A stretch of DNA of 64,000 nt from Atrichornis clamosus (GCA_013400975.1 WBMZ01011559.1:81201-145200); one strand, 5' to 3'. Shown: positions 24,596 to 39,100, numbered from the stretch's first letter. The notes: generated from the letters alone by a model not told the origin. Made by a program: numbers and translations.

Positions 24596-24715
24596 AAGAG
24601 ATATGTACACTTGTAATAGCAGAAACTTTTCCTGAAGATTCAGGAATTTTCACATGCACAGCAACAAATGAACATGGTTCAGTTACAAGCAGTGCACAAC
24701 TAACTGTCTGCTCAG
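24596..24715 (+). CDS. PALLD: PALLD exon: second half of the second Ig domain
   Basis: Acceptor TTTCCAG (ending 24595) and donor GTATGT (from 24716). The first two bases complete Glu; the last base starts Ala. The peptide EEICTLVIAETFPEDSGIFT and then CTATNEHGSVTSSAQLTVCS holds the E-strand, the conserved D-x-G-x-[FY]-x-C motif (DSGIFTC) and the G-strand of an I-set Ig domain. The cysteine pairs in the fold with the one in LEC of the exon at 14531. No break or unusual residue is seen, and similarity to palladin is continuous. Confidence 0.94.
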
Positions 24716-25505
24716 GTATGTGACAAAGGGAAAAAGGAGTTTTAATAATAAACCTTATGTAATTAATGTCCCTCTGAAGTTGTCAGTCTGCTTTCCTTTT
24801 GGAAAATGGCTGCTGGAAGATGGGGTTCATCAACTTGAGTGCATTCATATAAAGCAAACTGAATGTTTCTTTAATTTCATTTCCTGGTTTAATATTTTTT
24901 TTAATGTGAAATGCATTTTTAAAGTATCTGCCACAAGCATGGTGCATTTTTAAGCATTAGAGTTCTGAGACTGGATGGCGCCAGAGGCAAAATGAAAGAG
25001 ATGAAATTAAGCTACTAAAGGTGGTATATGCCTTTTGTAAAATAAAACACTGTGTGGCATTGTATGTTTAGTTTTGTAATATGTTTCCATATATATTGTT
25101 GTGGGATGCACTAACCCAGCTGCCACTGCAAGCTTGCCATGTATACATGCATTCTTCAGCATTTTAAATTATTTGTTCCCAAATGATCCTGCAATTCTAG
25201 GAAAAGGAAGTGCTATTTCAGCTGTTGCTGTCCATTCTTGCCAATCTCACCAAGTGCCTGGATTCCTGAATTAGATTTAGAGAGATCTATAAAGTTCCTA
25301 GTTGCACCTTTTGCTTAGGGCAAACTCACAAAATGAATAGCCAGCTATGTATCTCATTCCCCATAAATTATCGATAGGAGGACTGGAAAAATATCTGCAC
25401 AGAATCAAAGATATTTCACCTTTAAAAAACTAAAAATATACCTTCTATGTATCATGTACTTTGTCTATGACTTGTTGAAGAGATATTCTTTTTGATTTCT
25501 TTTAG
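24716..25505 (+). other. PALLD intron (790 bp)
   Basis: GTATGT donor and TTTTAG acceptor, unique AT-rich sequence, no feature seen. Confidence 0.85.
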
Positions 25506-25848
25506 CCAACTTGGAATGCTCTAATCATGAATCACTGACAAGAGAACCCAATAGGGATGATTTCCATCATTTTCCACCACTTCCTCCAGTTGAAATTAGC
25601 TCTCTTGAGCTTCCTCCTAAGGAACATACAGAGACCCACCAAGCAAACAACACTGACTTGAGACCTGGTGTGACAGACCTTCAACAACAGTTCAATTTGT
25701 TTGAGGATAAAACAAACGGCATTTATCCTGTTCATGGAGTAAATGGAATGATTAACAGCAAGCCAAATGGTGATAAATCCATCCCACCTCCAGCTGTCTT
25801 GCTTTCACCCACAAAGGAGCCACCGCCTGTGCTTGCCAAACCAAAGCT
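25506..25848 (+). CDS. PALLD: PALLD exon: acidic/proline-rich region with FPPLPP motif
   Basis: Acceptor TTTTAG (ending 25505) and donor GTGAGT (from 25849). The first two bases complete Ala and the exon ends two bases into a Leu codon. It encodes about 114 residues without an Ig fold. Near its N-terminus is HHFPPLPPV (FPPLPP at 25571-25588), which fits the FPx(hydrophobic)P ligand class of Ena/VASP EVH1 domains. Near its C-terminus are IPPPAVLLSPTKEPPPVLAK and PKL, with PxxP spacing of the kind SH3 domains bind. A central stretch (TNGIYPVHGVNGMINSKPNG) is palladin-specific. VASP binding by palladin is established for mammals; for this protein it is inferred. The frame closes with TGA at 25850 if the donor is not used, giving a hypothetical truncated form. 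Confidence 0.94.
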
Positions 25849-28001
25849 GTGAGTATTTTTGTTTGTGGGGGTTTTTTTCCTCTAAGCTTGATATTTGTTG
25901 ACAGCAAATTTTTGCCTGAAGCAATTTAACATCAGACAGCATGAGCCTGTCCCTTGAACAATCTTCTTGCTGCTGTGATTTATGTCTCAAAGACAAGAGG
26001 CAGTTGTGTTCTTTACATAGTGCTACATCAAAGGGAAGTACATTATATATACCAAAGTCTTTAGAGAGGTTTAAGGTAAAGTTACAAGCAGAAAAGCAGT
26101 GGCTGTTGCTCCATGCAGTTTTTCTTCCTAGTCACCACACCTAAAGGTCATAGTGGCTTGAGATTTTTGGATGCTATTTCTGTTTCAGCACGGGTTAGCT
26201 ATTTTTGTTCTGCATGTTCCTGGGTTTGTGTAGTCAGTGGATATTCAGGTGTGCAGTGTTTTTATTATTTCTTATGTTTATGTATAACACATATCTTGCC
26301 CTGCTTTCAGCCAGATTACAGTAGACCTTTTATAACTAAAAGTCTGAGAAGGCAAAACTCTAGGAAAGGAGAGAGAAATGAGTGGAAAAAAGTTACAGTA
26401 ACAGTTTTTGCCTTACGTTGATGATGATATCTTATACATGAGCAATCTTATGGTGACTGCTAACTTATAGCTTGATTTAAACTTTGTGCAGACTCATCTT
26501 TTCCATCTCCCTCAAGAATTTTTGGAGTGTGATGAACTAAAATGCTACTTTATTTCATTTACATCAATAGTCAGAAGAAATTGTTAGTTAAAAGAATGTG
26601 TTTAAGAAGCATGAAACACGGTCTTCAAGCTTAGTGAGGTCATTTGCTTTATTACATGTTTTCACAAGATAACAAAATATAAAGGCAAAATATAAAAATG
26701 CTGTTATTTTAGCACTCATGCTAAATTTAAACACACAAAAACACATGCTTGAGTAGCAAGCAAAGAGTATTCCCTTTCTATTAACTTTTTCTTTGTGTTG
26801 TTCTTTGTCATTTTAAGCAGTCTCTGACGACTGTAGAAAAGAAGGAGTGGTAGAACTAGAAAGACAGAGTGGTGAAATAGCAGTATATATGGTGGTGGTT
26901 GCGTGTATGGGAGGGAGGTTGATGAGAATGACAACTTGCAGATCATATGTGATACGGAGTAAGCCAGGTGGTCCTGTACCCTGCATGTCTGTTGCGAGAC
27001 TCATTGTTGAAGAAGGGAGATAGCAGCTCCAGCAAAGCAGTAAAAAGGAAATTTCACCCCAGAGCTTTCTTTCCCAGAAGCTAAGTTGCCTGAGATAAAG
27101 GTAAGAAGGTGGTGTGAAAGACTTCCCATTGTATAATATTCACTGCTATGTGTGCAAAATTTGTTTTGTTCTTAAACACAGAGTCAACATATAATACAGA
27201 GAGGGATGCTATTGTGAAAATCCTTTCAGTCGTTGTCCAAATTGATGACCTTGGAATCCCTAATGTAATTACACTTGAGTCCTATGTTTTGCTATTAACA
27301 ACACTTTATGCACAGTAGACTGATCTTGGTTGCAGTCAAGATATGTTTTGCTTGGCCAAAGCTGGTGTAAGTTTATGCTGCTGTCAGAAATTGAAATCTT
27401 GCCTTCTCCTCAGCCAAGTATTTTGCTTCCAAGCACAGTGATAGGCTAAGGAAAGGAAAGGGTGCCTACAAGAGGAGAAAAAGAAATGTCTGACTGCAGA
27501 GACTTGAAATCAGCTTTTGACATTTGGAAAACTGCATCCCTAGTTCAAGTGAACAAAATAATGACATTAAAATTAGATGAGAAGTGAAGTAGCTATCTCA
27601 ACCATGAGAATGATCTCTCCTGAAAAGAACTCATCTATGGAAGAGCTCTTCATCTGTCCATAGAGTATTAGATGATAGAATCAACAAATAGTACCAATGA
27701 ATAATAGCAAAAACATTTATTGTAACCATTTTTATAGTTATCTAAAGATTTAAATTGTTAACTATGTAGAGAACTTTAAGCTTCTGGAAATCATTAATAA
27801 GTTTTATTTTTCAGGAAGACTGACTCTGATTTTTAGTTACCTAAAGAATCTTTTGTGTTCAAGTTTATCTTAAATTATAAATATATACTTAAATATATTT
27901 ATAAATATACTTAACAAGTTTATCTGTGAACTCTCTGAAAAGTTTCTTCAGCCAACACTGAAAGTAATTGCAAAGAGTTTGGGAATGATGGGGTGGTTTT
28001 G

Positions 28002-28050
28002 GATGATGATGATGATGATGATGACTATTATTATTATTATTGTTATTATT
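28002..28050. repeat. Compound (GAT)n-(ATT)n microsatellite
   Basis: Seven GAT units (28002-28022) are followed within a few bases by an ATT run with one G interruption (28026-28050). The minus-strand frame across it gives Asn and His runs, which are an artefact of the repeat. Confidence 0.88.
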
Positions 28051-30521
28051 AATTTCACAAGAAGAAGAGACTGAGTACCTTCTTGAAGTATGAAATACAT
28101 TTGCATCTTGAAATGTAGCTGTAACCAACACCTATAAATAATGATTTACCACAATTCAATCTAATGCAAGAGCTGACATGCTATAGATTTTAGACTTGAA
28201 AAGTATTTCTAAGGTCCTAGAAAACATTCAGCTTGTGGTTACACACACTAATAATCCTTAAGGCATCATTAATTGTTGCCTCAGTCTGGTACTGAGAATA
28301 TTTGAAAAAGAGTTTAATGTGAAAATACAAAACATTTTCTGGGAAAAATGTATATAGAATTCATTGGGGAGGCAGTCAATACCAGATATTTTGCTAAAGT
28401 GAAATCCAGAATACAATAATGTTAAACATGGTTTAAAAGCACAGTATTTCATGATGTCTCATTTTCAGCATGAGTTTCTGTAGAGGAGAGTGGAAGGATT
28501 GTTGAGCTGAGACAAAAACCCCCTAATTTCTGCAATTCTGATCTCTGCTACTGTGACCTATTTGAGGAGGTTGAGCTATTACTGTGCCTTGAACTTTTCC
28601 AGTCAATAATGGTGTAATGCACAGAGGACGCTTCAGAAGATCCCCAGTAATGTATGTTATCTTAAGATATTTTGCATTTCTCAAAATTAGGCAAATGGTG
28701 TTAATATTAATTTCACTGTGTAGTCTGTGTGTGAAGGTGCTGCTTTAAACCCCTTGCAATCCTCAGTGTGGATGTTTGCAAACATGACACTGTTCTGTAG
28801 AACTGTATATAACATGTCCGTGGTTTAAATTAAGAACTTCCATTCAAGTGGCTTAGTATTACTATTATTTTTCCATGTGTCTGTTAAAATAGCAACAGAA
28901 AAGAAGATGATGTTCATATGGTAACTGGATGTACTTGTGTGATGTTTGTTGACTTTGTAACGAGCCATCATTTTAGGGTTCATAAGCTCAGTGTAATCAC
29001 AGTGTGGTGCCAGAGTTTCCTGAGCAGAGAACCTCTCTGCAGATGTCTCCTGTTTTACCCTCTTTGTGTCGGAGTGCTATTCCAGTCTGTCACATGCAAC
29101 GACCAGAAAGAGTATAAGCATAAAGGTAGTTGTTCTCTTCTGTGCTTCTCCCTTGCAGATGCAGAGATCAGCTGTAGGTAGTGAGGTTCCCATATTCCAT
29201 AAGGCTGAACAAGATTCATGGTTGTAAACTTTAATAGGATTTTACTTGGAAATGAACTAGACAGTCTTCATCTGTAAAAGGAAATCATGACGCTTATTTT
29301 GTCTAGGAGTTAGTGATCACAGTAAACATGTAACTTTGTATTCATGAGCAAAGGTCCATCCATATCCATTTCTTTTGTTTCATCTGCTGTGCTCTTTCAA
29401 GGTTGCTAAGGACCTTTGGATCTTTATCTCGCTGTTAAAGTCTACCCCCAATAAAACCTTGATCTACACTTATTTTCTACTGTAGTAGAAATGACTAATG
29501 CTAACTGAATTTGCTAAAATGTAAAACAGGATAGCTGCTCATAAAGTTAATCCCTTGATAATATTACAAGTCCAGAGCATTTTCTACATCTGTTTTCACA
29601 ATTAATATATGGATAGTTCATTTGTAATGCTTTTTTTCTCTCATTTTATACCAACATTTTTTTAACGGGATTGGAGTTAAACTAAGAAAAAGTTTTGTGA
29701 AGCATTTGCATTTCACTGATCAACAGGCACCTGTTCTAGGACTAGGGTTTATAATTTAGTAATAACAAATAATATCTGAAAATAGAGAAGGCTTTATGAG
29801 AGAATATACTAAGGAGTTTTTCCCAATTTTCTCAGACTCTTTTCTTACACAAAACTTGCAAATACTGAGAAGGTAAAATAGATGTTATAATGCCTCACGG
29901 CACACCTGTGGACTGAATGTAGTAGATTAAGTTACTTTAAAAAAAGATATTAGTTGTTTTCCTTAGTGATCTTGGATCACTGTGAAAAACTCTGAGACCA
30001 CTGGAAGATGGAAGAGAGGAAGTAGGAAGTGTTACGAAGTATAGGTTGAAAGTCACATTTCATTGCCTATTTCAGACCAAGGAATAGTATGATCCAAAAC
30101 CAGTGGAAGTTATTGCTGAGAAATTTCCTTTACACTGGTGCCTTTGTTAACATAGTGTCAAAGGTAATCACAAATGAACTTTAAGCCTTTTTAAAATCTG
30201 CAGCAATAGAAATCTGAATCTCTTTGTAACAATAGATGTCAACAAGAGAGGTTAAAGGTGACAATTTTTTTTTCTCCTTTTGGCACTGATGTTTTCTGAC
30301 CTTAAGTAGGTGGAGACACCTAACTGTACATCCTGCCTAAATAAAAACTAATCAGTATTTTAACAGAAAAAGTCAAATATCCTTGAAACAGTTATGAAAT
30401 ATGTGTACTGTGTGTGCCACCATCATGATATGCACAAAAGACTTGGGGATTTTTTCAGATTTTAATTTTAACACTGAAAGCAATCCAGTTTATAGGACAA
30501 GCAGGGACATGAAGGAAAATT

Positions 30522-31125
30522 AATAGAATCATAGAATGGTTTTGGTTGGATTGTCTAGTTCCAACAACCCTGCCATGGGCATGGACACCTTTCACTAGAC
30601 CAGGCTGCTCAAAGCCTCATCCCGCCTGGCCTTGAATGCTTCCAGGGATGGGGCATTCACAGCTACTCTGGGCAACCTTTTCCAGTGCCTCACCATCCTC
30701 ACAGTGAAAAATTTCTTGCTAATATCTATTNTCTTTCAGTTCCATTACTCCTTGTCCTATCACTGTATGTCCTATCCTCTCTAGCTCTCCAGCTCTCCCA
30801 TAGGCCCCCTTTAGCTACTGGAAGGCTGCTCTAAGGTTTCCCCAGAGCCTTTTCTTCTGGAGGGTGAACAACCCTGACTCTCTCTCCTTTTTTTATAGGA
30901 GAGGTTCTAGAGCCCTCTGAGCATCTTAGTGGCCCTCTCTGGACTTGTTCAAATGGGTCTGTGTCTGTCTTACGTTGGGGACCCCAGAGCTGGATGCAGC
31001 ACTCCAAGTGGAATCTCACAAGAGTGGAGTAGGAGGTGGAGAATCACCTTCCTCGAGCTGCTGGTCATGCTTCTTTTGATGCTGCCTAGGATATGGTTGG
31101 TCTTCTGGGCTGCAGGTGCACAAGT
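30522..31125 (-). mobile_element. CR1 LINE 3' fragment, antisense
   Basis: The + strand begins AATAGAATCATAGAATGGTT, the reverse complement of the CR1 tail. It continues through CR1 landmarks such as CCTTGAATGCTTCCAGGGAT and TGGATGCAGCACTCCAAGTG. It is about 0.6 kb, truncated at the 5' end, with one undetermined base (N) at 30731. No intact frame remains. The right boundary is approximate (after CTTCTGGGCTGCAGGTGCAC). Confidence 0.9.
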
Positions 31126-34100
31126 TCAGCCACTTGCTTGAGTCTGTGCATTTTAAGATTTCACTTAAACACATGCTTGAAACTTGTAAAAATCCTTAAT
31201 TCCTCCAAGAGTGTTCTCCCTCTTTGCTGCCTGAGTGTTCCTTTACAGTTCTGTTGCCTCTCTGATACCTTTGTTACCAACTATCACCTCCAGTTCGTCA
31301 AGGTACCCAGAGTGGGCTTTTTTCTAAGAAAAAGATAGCAAACATTGAGGGTGGGGAGTGGATCATTCTTTTAAGGCAGTTTGTTCTTTTCTGTATCAAG
31401 GCTGAGTAGACAAATGCCAACAGTTTATGATGCACCTTTGAACCAGGAAATGTTGTACCATCCATCTGCAAACAGCTTATAGATAGTTTTCTGGTAATCA
31501 TGAACTAAAAGCACTGAAATTAAGCATTTTGATTTTTTAAACATTTCTGTTGATTTTTGTTTGTTTGTTTGTTTCCTTCTTTTTTAAATAACTGGGTGGA
31601 TTTAATACTTGGAAATTATCAAACAAAGCGAATCTAAGTGTTCAAGTCTTCTAATATGCAGCATTTTCTGAGAGGTTTTCACTGTGATTTCATATAGGGA
31701 GTTCCTGTAGAAATATTCAAGGATTGTCTTGGTATCACAGGATAAAGTTCTCAAACAAACTGATTAAATGCTTCCCTGCATGCTAATCTTTGCAACTTAA
31801 TCATCATATGTACTTACTTCATATTTACATGGCTTTGAATATGGCATGCAACCACATTTGCCTTGGTATTGTTTCATACCTGACCACACAAATATCCAAT
31901 CTACGCATAGTTTTGAAATTGTAAAAATATCATCTTTTACTGGTTAGAAGGAGGAAGGCAGGTGAGAAGGGATATAGTTTTTGTTTTGAACTAACTTCAT
32001 TTACTCTGTCTCAATGCAGACAAATCCGTTTGGCAGGACTACTCACTTTAGCTGTAGCAGGTAGAAGATGAAGCTGCAAAACTGAAACAAATGGTGTTCA
32101 TAATTCTGTGTTTGGTTTGCAGGAAAGAGAAAAAGAGGAACATTAAATTTAAAAGTTTCAATGATAGTATATCTGTCATCTTTGCCTTCTGAATGACTTC
32201 CTAGAGAAAGGTACCATCTGATTGAGGCTAAGAGCTTTTAACTAATATGACAGAAGATTGCACTGTCACTTCCTTTGGTACCCAGGTCTGTTGAGAAATT
32301 AAAAAATACCCTCTGCATACAGCATTTAGTATTCTAATCCAAAATAAGAGACTAGAAATACTTATTCAACTGAGACATAACATGGAAATGGATTAATACT
32401 GAAAAATACAATTTTCCTTTTAGAGAATCTGTTTGTCTCTTTTATATAGGTTTTGGCAGTATTTTTTATCATGTTCTTTCCTGAATAAAAAAATTACTCA
32501 AGAAATTGAAATAAAAGATCAACCAATATCCATTTATGAAACTGAGAGAGGTACTGGCCAAAGCTAGTTCTGCCAATACTTATTTTCTTTGGAAAATGTG
32601 TTTGGTAGAGTCTGGATAGATAAATATAAAGTTTTAAAGTTCCTTTTCATAATACGAACTTTGAAGTATTATGGACACTACAGTTCTCTACAATAGACAT
32701 AAGCATAATTATGTGAATGGTAGTTGTGGTAAACAATTATTATGTTTGAATAGGATTTCAAACCTACATAACTTTGGCTTGAAATCTACAAGAATATGAG
32801 AACTGTTTACTAATTGTTTTATCATTCTTTCCTTCCAGAAATAAATAGGTAAATAAAGTAGACAATTTGAGGAGTTATTTAGCAAAGATAACTTCTGAAT
32901 AGCTAATTTACTGCATGCTTTTTTGTATGTAATAAATTGCAAAAAGAGTAGCTAAACTATCTAAACACAAGCTAAAGTTCTGGCGTCCCTCAGACTCCTA
33001 GTGTCTACTCTTTAATAAACTTGGTTTTGGAACTTAGTTTATCATAGAAACCACCTGCAATTAGTCCTACTCATCTATGTGCAGTTGGTCCTGTCCGTGC
33101 TTTAAAAAATGCTCCACAGAAGTATGAACTCACACTTGGGTAAGGAGACTTGCTGGACGGGGTGCTAGTGCATGAAGTTTAGTCATAAGCTCACGTAGTT
33201 ACAGAGCTACTTGACTTTATTATTTTTGTGTTCCCTCCTGACATATGCCAGGTTGTTAGGTTGTTTTGGGGTTTTTTTTATTGAATTGATGCAATTGTCT
33301 GATGGCTTCCATGCTTCTTCCAACTGTGATTATGCTACTAAGTTTTTCTTGTATGTCATTTCAAGTTTTCATCCTTGTTCTCAGGTATATCTGCCATTAT
33401 TTTTTGCATTTACTTACATTAACTGTGTTTTCATTTTCTACCCCATGTTAAGAAATATTTTCTAATCACAAAAACAAGAGGTTGGAACTCAGAGGCATTT
33501 GTTTTTGTTTGATTCAGTGTGCATGCTATGAAATTTTAGTTACAGAATTTCCGTGTGCTGTTTTTCTTCTCATAAACAGAATCAGTAGAGGTAAATAAAT
33601 ACACCAGAGAAGATGTAAGAACTGAGCAAGTGCTGCAGGTTATACTGTGTCAGACTTATTAATGTAGTTGAATGTCTCTTGTCCTAAGAAGCCTTATTGC
33701 TCTCTCAGAAATTTTATGGAGGTAAGAAAAAGCTTATCCAGTGGAGGGAGCTGTGTTGCTTGAGTAGATGTCTGTCAAGGAAACAAATTGATACTTTCTA
33801 GAACACTGACAAAACCATATGGTAAGAGGGAGGGGCTGGACCACTTTCAGAGCCTTTGTTTATATCCTAGAAGGAATACCAAGTTATAAGCACGAGTCTA
33901 GAATCTGCCTACAGAAGAGAAGTTCGGTATTTGGTTCAAAACTAGTGGTAGTGAAGGCAGAAAAGACCCCAACGCTGAAGGCCAGGATAGCTGTATTTGC
34001 ACACAGCAGTTCAACCACTAGTATAGAAAATGTCTTCAGGGGATGATGAAGGGTTGGCCTTTGTATCAGGTAGAGCAGTTGTTTACTAGAAATATAATCA

Positions 34101-36051
34101 CTTTCTAATCTTTTGGGAGACTTGATAATATATAGTATATATGTAGTATTTGTCAAAAAAGAAAAAAAACCCCAAACTCATGAAAACCTAACATGGTTGT
34201 TATCTGGAATGTTCTAAAATTCCTGTCTGTTACCTTGTGTCAGGCCTTTAGGTATCCTTGCCAAACTTTGCAGTGCATTTAGTCAGAAACATAATTAGCA
34301 TATATGAAGCTAATGGAATTGGACACCTAGTAAACATTGAGAATTTTGCTTCCAGGATGAGATCTTGGCAACAGTCTTAAAAGCTCTCAAAGGCACCACA
34401 TTTTTCTTTCTTTTGACTAATTGTTATTGCTCATCACAGACTTATTAAGGCAGATCTGTGTGATGTCTGGTAATATGCACTGTTTAAAATATCTTAGTTT
34501 TCAAGACTGTGATGCATCAAAAATGTACAAGTGGAATTCAATGTATTTGTCTGTACTACACAGTATGTGGCATACTACACACACCTTTACACAGGAAAAA
34601 TTATTAGGTTTTTGCATGTTCTTTGAATTTTTTTTCTCTTATCTCCATTATCCTGATTCTGAAATTAATCTGTATTTTATGGACTTATCCTTGAACACAC
34701 TTTTAATGTCCTCCTACAAATATTTGAAAGACACGGTGCAAATTTTCTTTTCTCCCTCCTTCTCCCTTTCCTCCTCACTCCCTCTAAGAATTCTGTCCAC
34801 TGCAGTGTTTCTGCTTGTAGTTTCTTTTTGTTTCTGTTAACTTTTTAAGAAACATGCATGGACTGTGTTTTTTCATGCTTTACTCAAATGCAAGAGTTTG
34901 TCAGTCACAATTTTGCTTGCCATCCCTGTCTCACTTTCTAACCTCTCTGTGGTAAATCATGTAAGTAATAGACATAGGATTGTTCCATTATTTCATAATA
35001 CCTAAGCTTGTTTTCTGTTTGGTTTTTTTGGGTTTTTTTTAAGTTGCATTTAGGGTCAGATAACTGGTGTGGTATGTGATTTTAATTAAACAGTGAGTTT
35101 TGGACACAGTGAGTTTTCTCTAAAATATCTGGCAGATGCAATTGCATGTCAGGAAATGGTTTTAAATACACTTCTTGGGGGTTTCACTAGCTGTCAGGAT
35201 TCCTCAAAAATCTGAAGGTTGTCTATAAGATTACAACCTAGGAAATAATATGAAATGCAATAAGGAAAATAAAAGGAGTCAGATGAGAAAAACATGTTTG
35301 TAAATGGAAGTACAATGAAAAGAACCTTTGGTTTGTTGGCTCTTTACTCCCCAGTTCTCTATGAGACAGTGTCTGTATTTTTGCCTATTTTATAGAGTTG
35401 GTAAATATTGATCCATTATAAGTATGCTGATTTGACATCCGGAGAATGATGGTGGCAGCTGAAAAAGTGTGTAGGAAAATGGGTAGACTGCCATTAAAAC
35501 CTGTTTAACATTTTCTGTTACATCTGTCTTAGGCCTATATTGCAGAATCCTCCAAATCCATAAAATAATTCAAGCAAGGAAATTGTATTTTAAAAAAAGA
35601 AGTATTTTAGACTTAGTGAAGAAGCATACTCAGTTAAAATTGTTTGGTTATGTTCACAATGATTAAAATTCTTAGCATTTTCAGTGTAGTAGTACTTAAA
35701 ATTTACAAATATTTGCTATTTTCTCTGTCTTTCATTTAATTAAAATCAATTTAGTACCAGTGGTAGTACTTTATTCAAGTCTTGTTGCAGTTGTTGGCTT
35801 ATTTCTGAAGTGAAAAATGGAAATGGGAGATAGTAATGACCATCTAGATGAAAAATTTCTCTTGCTTGGATTTGAAAAGTGCAATTAAAGGAAAGAGTTT
35901 CTTAAAATTTCTCTTTTTCAAAACAAGAGTTATTTTGTTAAAATAACTGTAATAGAAAACAAAAGAAGTTAAAGTAATTAGAGCTTGAAGTAGCTTTTTC
36001 TTTTCCTCACTTGCCATTGCTCATGCATTCTCTCACTCATACATGATCTCA

Positions 36052-36100
36052 CCTCTCCCTCTCCCTCTCCCTCTCTCCCTCTCTCTCTTTCTCTGCTTCT
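36052..36100. repeat. CTCTCC-rich polypyrimidine tract
   Basis: About 50 bp of almost pure C/T, built from CTCCCT and CTCT units. The minus strand is the matching polypurine run, a type of tract able to form triplex DNA. It is in the middle of the long intron, away from any recognised splice site. Confidence 0.8.
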
Positions 36101-39100
36101 TTCATTCTGATGGAAAGTCTTCACATTTAAGTATTCACAATTCTAACGGATGAACCACTATTAGCATAAGTTTCACCAATTCAGGATAATGACTGTTTTG
36201 CATTTATTGTGCTGTCATGTCTTCACAAGGCCTCTAAGGCTTCTTAGCAGAATCACAGGAAAAACTTACAGCATGTTTTCCATTTCAGCTACAATAATGT
36301 AAGGGTTACCGTAGAAATTCCTTTTCTTGCCTGTGAGTTTTGTTGAGTTCTTGCATTCATTTTCCTGCTTGGAGGAATTAAATATTTGTATGATTCTGAC
36401 ATGTATAAAATGCAGATCACATCACTTAAGTTCTCAATGAGTGAAAGAGTCAGGGTAGAAGTCTAAATTTTTAATGTTAAAGTTATTTTTTAAGAGTTTC
36501 ATTAAAGACACTATGGAAAATATTTCTAGAAAACTGGTAAGTTCTTCCTTGTAATATTAAATGGTTATACTGGTCTGCTTTAATGGTACTGACATTATAA
36601 GGCCCTGTATTCAGAGTTTTCTGGAAATGACTGTGTTAACAGTATGCTTAGAGTTTGAATAATTAAGTCATTTTCTTGCCTATTTAGTGAAAAATACAAT
36701 ATGTTTCTCTATTAAACTCACCTGTCATGTTCTTCCATAATCATGTTCTAATTTGTTGTTCTGATGTTCTCAGTTTGTGCAAGTGGTTATAATTTCTCTG
36801 TATTTAATATTACATTTTTAATATACACCTGTGAAACAGTTAATGTGTTGACCATCTAAAAAAAATCTGTACTAGCAGCTGTTGAATTGCTTATAATCTG
36901 TTACAGTTTCCTATTATAAAAAACATCATATAGCACCTATAAACTCTACTGCATTCTTGGAACTGACATATAGTGATTAAGATTTTGGTAAAAGCAGAAC
37001 TTCCTCTACACTGCACGCAGAAGTGGGTATGATCTCAATGTACACACACAGAAGTATACCCACAGTTCCTATTTTATCAATTACTAAGCAAGATATTCTC
37101 TTGTTGATAAACTAGCTCTTTTACCCAAGGACCTGCCATGCAAATGATAAGCTGATGATAATTTGTGAATATGGCAAATGTAAATTTAACATGCCAAACC
37201 TTGGCTCTAGTTTAAATATACCTAAATAAAGTATAAAAATATTAGAAAATATCTGAACCTACAAGTGGTAAGTGGGATAATATTTAAAATTTCTCACTGA
37301 TTGCAGAAGGATATTTCTCATTATATAATTTTCTTCTTATTCCATTGGTGTTAGAGACTGACATGGAACCTAGAATCAAATATTCTTCTGTAGAGTTGTA
37401 TGTGTGCCAGACTTTAACAGGTAGTGATCTTATGGCAATTTATCTGAGTTTATCTCCTGACTTTCATAAAGTACCTTGCCAGTAAATGCATTGTGCAAGT
37501 CCTTTGGCATTTTTGCACCTTTCTTATCTGCACCTGTTTCCTTTTTAATGTCCACCTGTGTCTGAGTTCTTAAAGTAAGGATTTATTTGGTTTTTATTTC
37601 TGCTGGCAAGTACAATACAATGTTATTATTTTTTTTAATTTGGAAGAGAATGAGGGAAGTAAACTTTACTACGGTTAAAGCCTATAGAGTACTAATGAGA
37701 AGCTGCGTTCAGAGTACTTGAATGCCACTTCTTTCTAGTTCAGCTTCCATAATATGAATGGTGTAAGCAAACTTTGTATCTGTGCAGAATCTTTTCAGGT
37801 TTCAAGAATAGTAGATAATGCAAGTGGTGATCTGGTCGAAGAGCACAATTTTGTGGTTCATACATAGCAGTGTTTGTCTCCCTGGTAGGTGAATACATTA
37901 AAGCTTCAACAGCACAGGCAGTTCCAAAAGGCAAAGCAGAATGGAATGGATTGCTGCTGTTGTAGTTTAGGGAAAGTTTAATGTCTGCTAGACAGTACAA
38001 TTCCATTGAAAAAATGACTTATTAATACTCACAGAGAGAAAGCTCAACCAGTCTCAAGTGGCAACAGTTTCATTGCAATAGTTTGCTTCTGATTTTACCT
38101 AAAGGATGGAGACATCTTTGTTTCCCGGGTTTCTGAATTCACTAGTAACATTTTTGGTTGTGGCACTTGTAAGAAAAATGCTTTTTATTTTATAATTAAA
38201 TATTCAAAACCTATAAAATGGGAAACATTACTGGAAAAGTCTGGTTTTGTTTTCTGACAACTGGTTGCTCTAACATGCATATTAATTACATCTTTAAAAT
38301 CCATAAATTTTCATAACTCCTTACAAGATAAAATTGTCATTGGAGATTATACAGAAGTGAGAAGTCCTCTGAAGTGCTTCATTTTGTCTTTTTTTATTAA
38401 TAACTGTGATATTTTAAATACTTAGGGAAAGAGTTGTCATATTAGCTTAGATGTTATTCACTTGCTGAATTGGATACACTTCAACTTTTGTTTACTTTTA
38501 TAATGCTTACTGGGAATTAACTCTTCCTCCCTAGAGTAATATAGATAAACAACCTTTTCTGTCAGAAACAGAAATTCACAACTACTCTTTTGGCTGCCTT
38601 ACTGATCATGTTTCCTTAGCTCTCAACACAGTCTAAAATGTGCTTTAGTGATAAATCCAGACTTCGTTATCTAGTAAATTCTTGTCTGAGTGAAATTGCC
38701 AAGTCAGCCCCTGAAATCAGAACTCTGTGCCTTCAGCTTCCACCAAAACACATAAACATGCTGCTGGTTATTAGCATACACCATAGAAATGTGCATAAAA
38801 TAATCAATGTGCATAAGCATCCTTTCAGCATCCATAGCCATTGGGATTATGTAATGAGCCCCCTCTTTGCTTTATCGAAGTCACAGAAGAATTTAACAAC
38901 ACACCACAGCAGAGGACTGTATGTCCTGCATACATACCCCCTGACTCAAAACAAAATATTTGGGGTGTGGGGACAAAAAAAAACTTCATAAATGTCCAGA
39001 ATTACAAATGTTCAGCCTGACTGTTCCTGTAGTATAGGTAAATATTGTGGGGGTTTTTTTTTTCCTTCCATGTGTTTGTGTAAATGAGAGACAAAGAATT

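Noticed and set aside
30731..30731. Undetermined base N
   Set aside because: An assembly ambiguity inside a CR1 copy, with no biological meaning.
34421..34840. 139-codon open frame on + (the longest in the window)
   Set aside because: Composition is that of translated AT-rich noncoding DNA (many Leu, Phe, Ser, Tyr), with no domain or splice signals. One frame of this size is expected by chance in 64 kb.
38638..38991. 117-codon frame on +
   Set aside because: No domain and biased composition; no acceptor or donor giving a phase compatible with the PALLD exon at 25506-25848.
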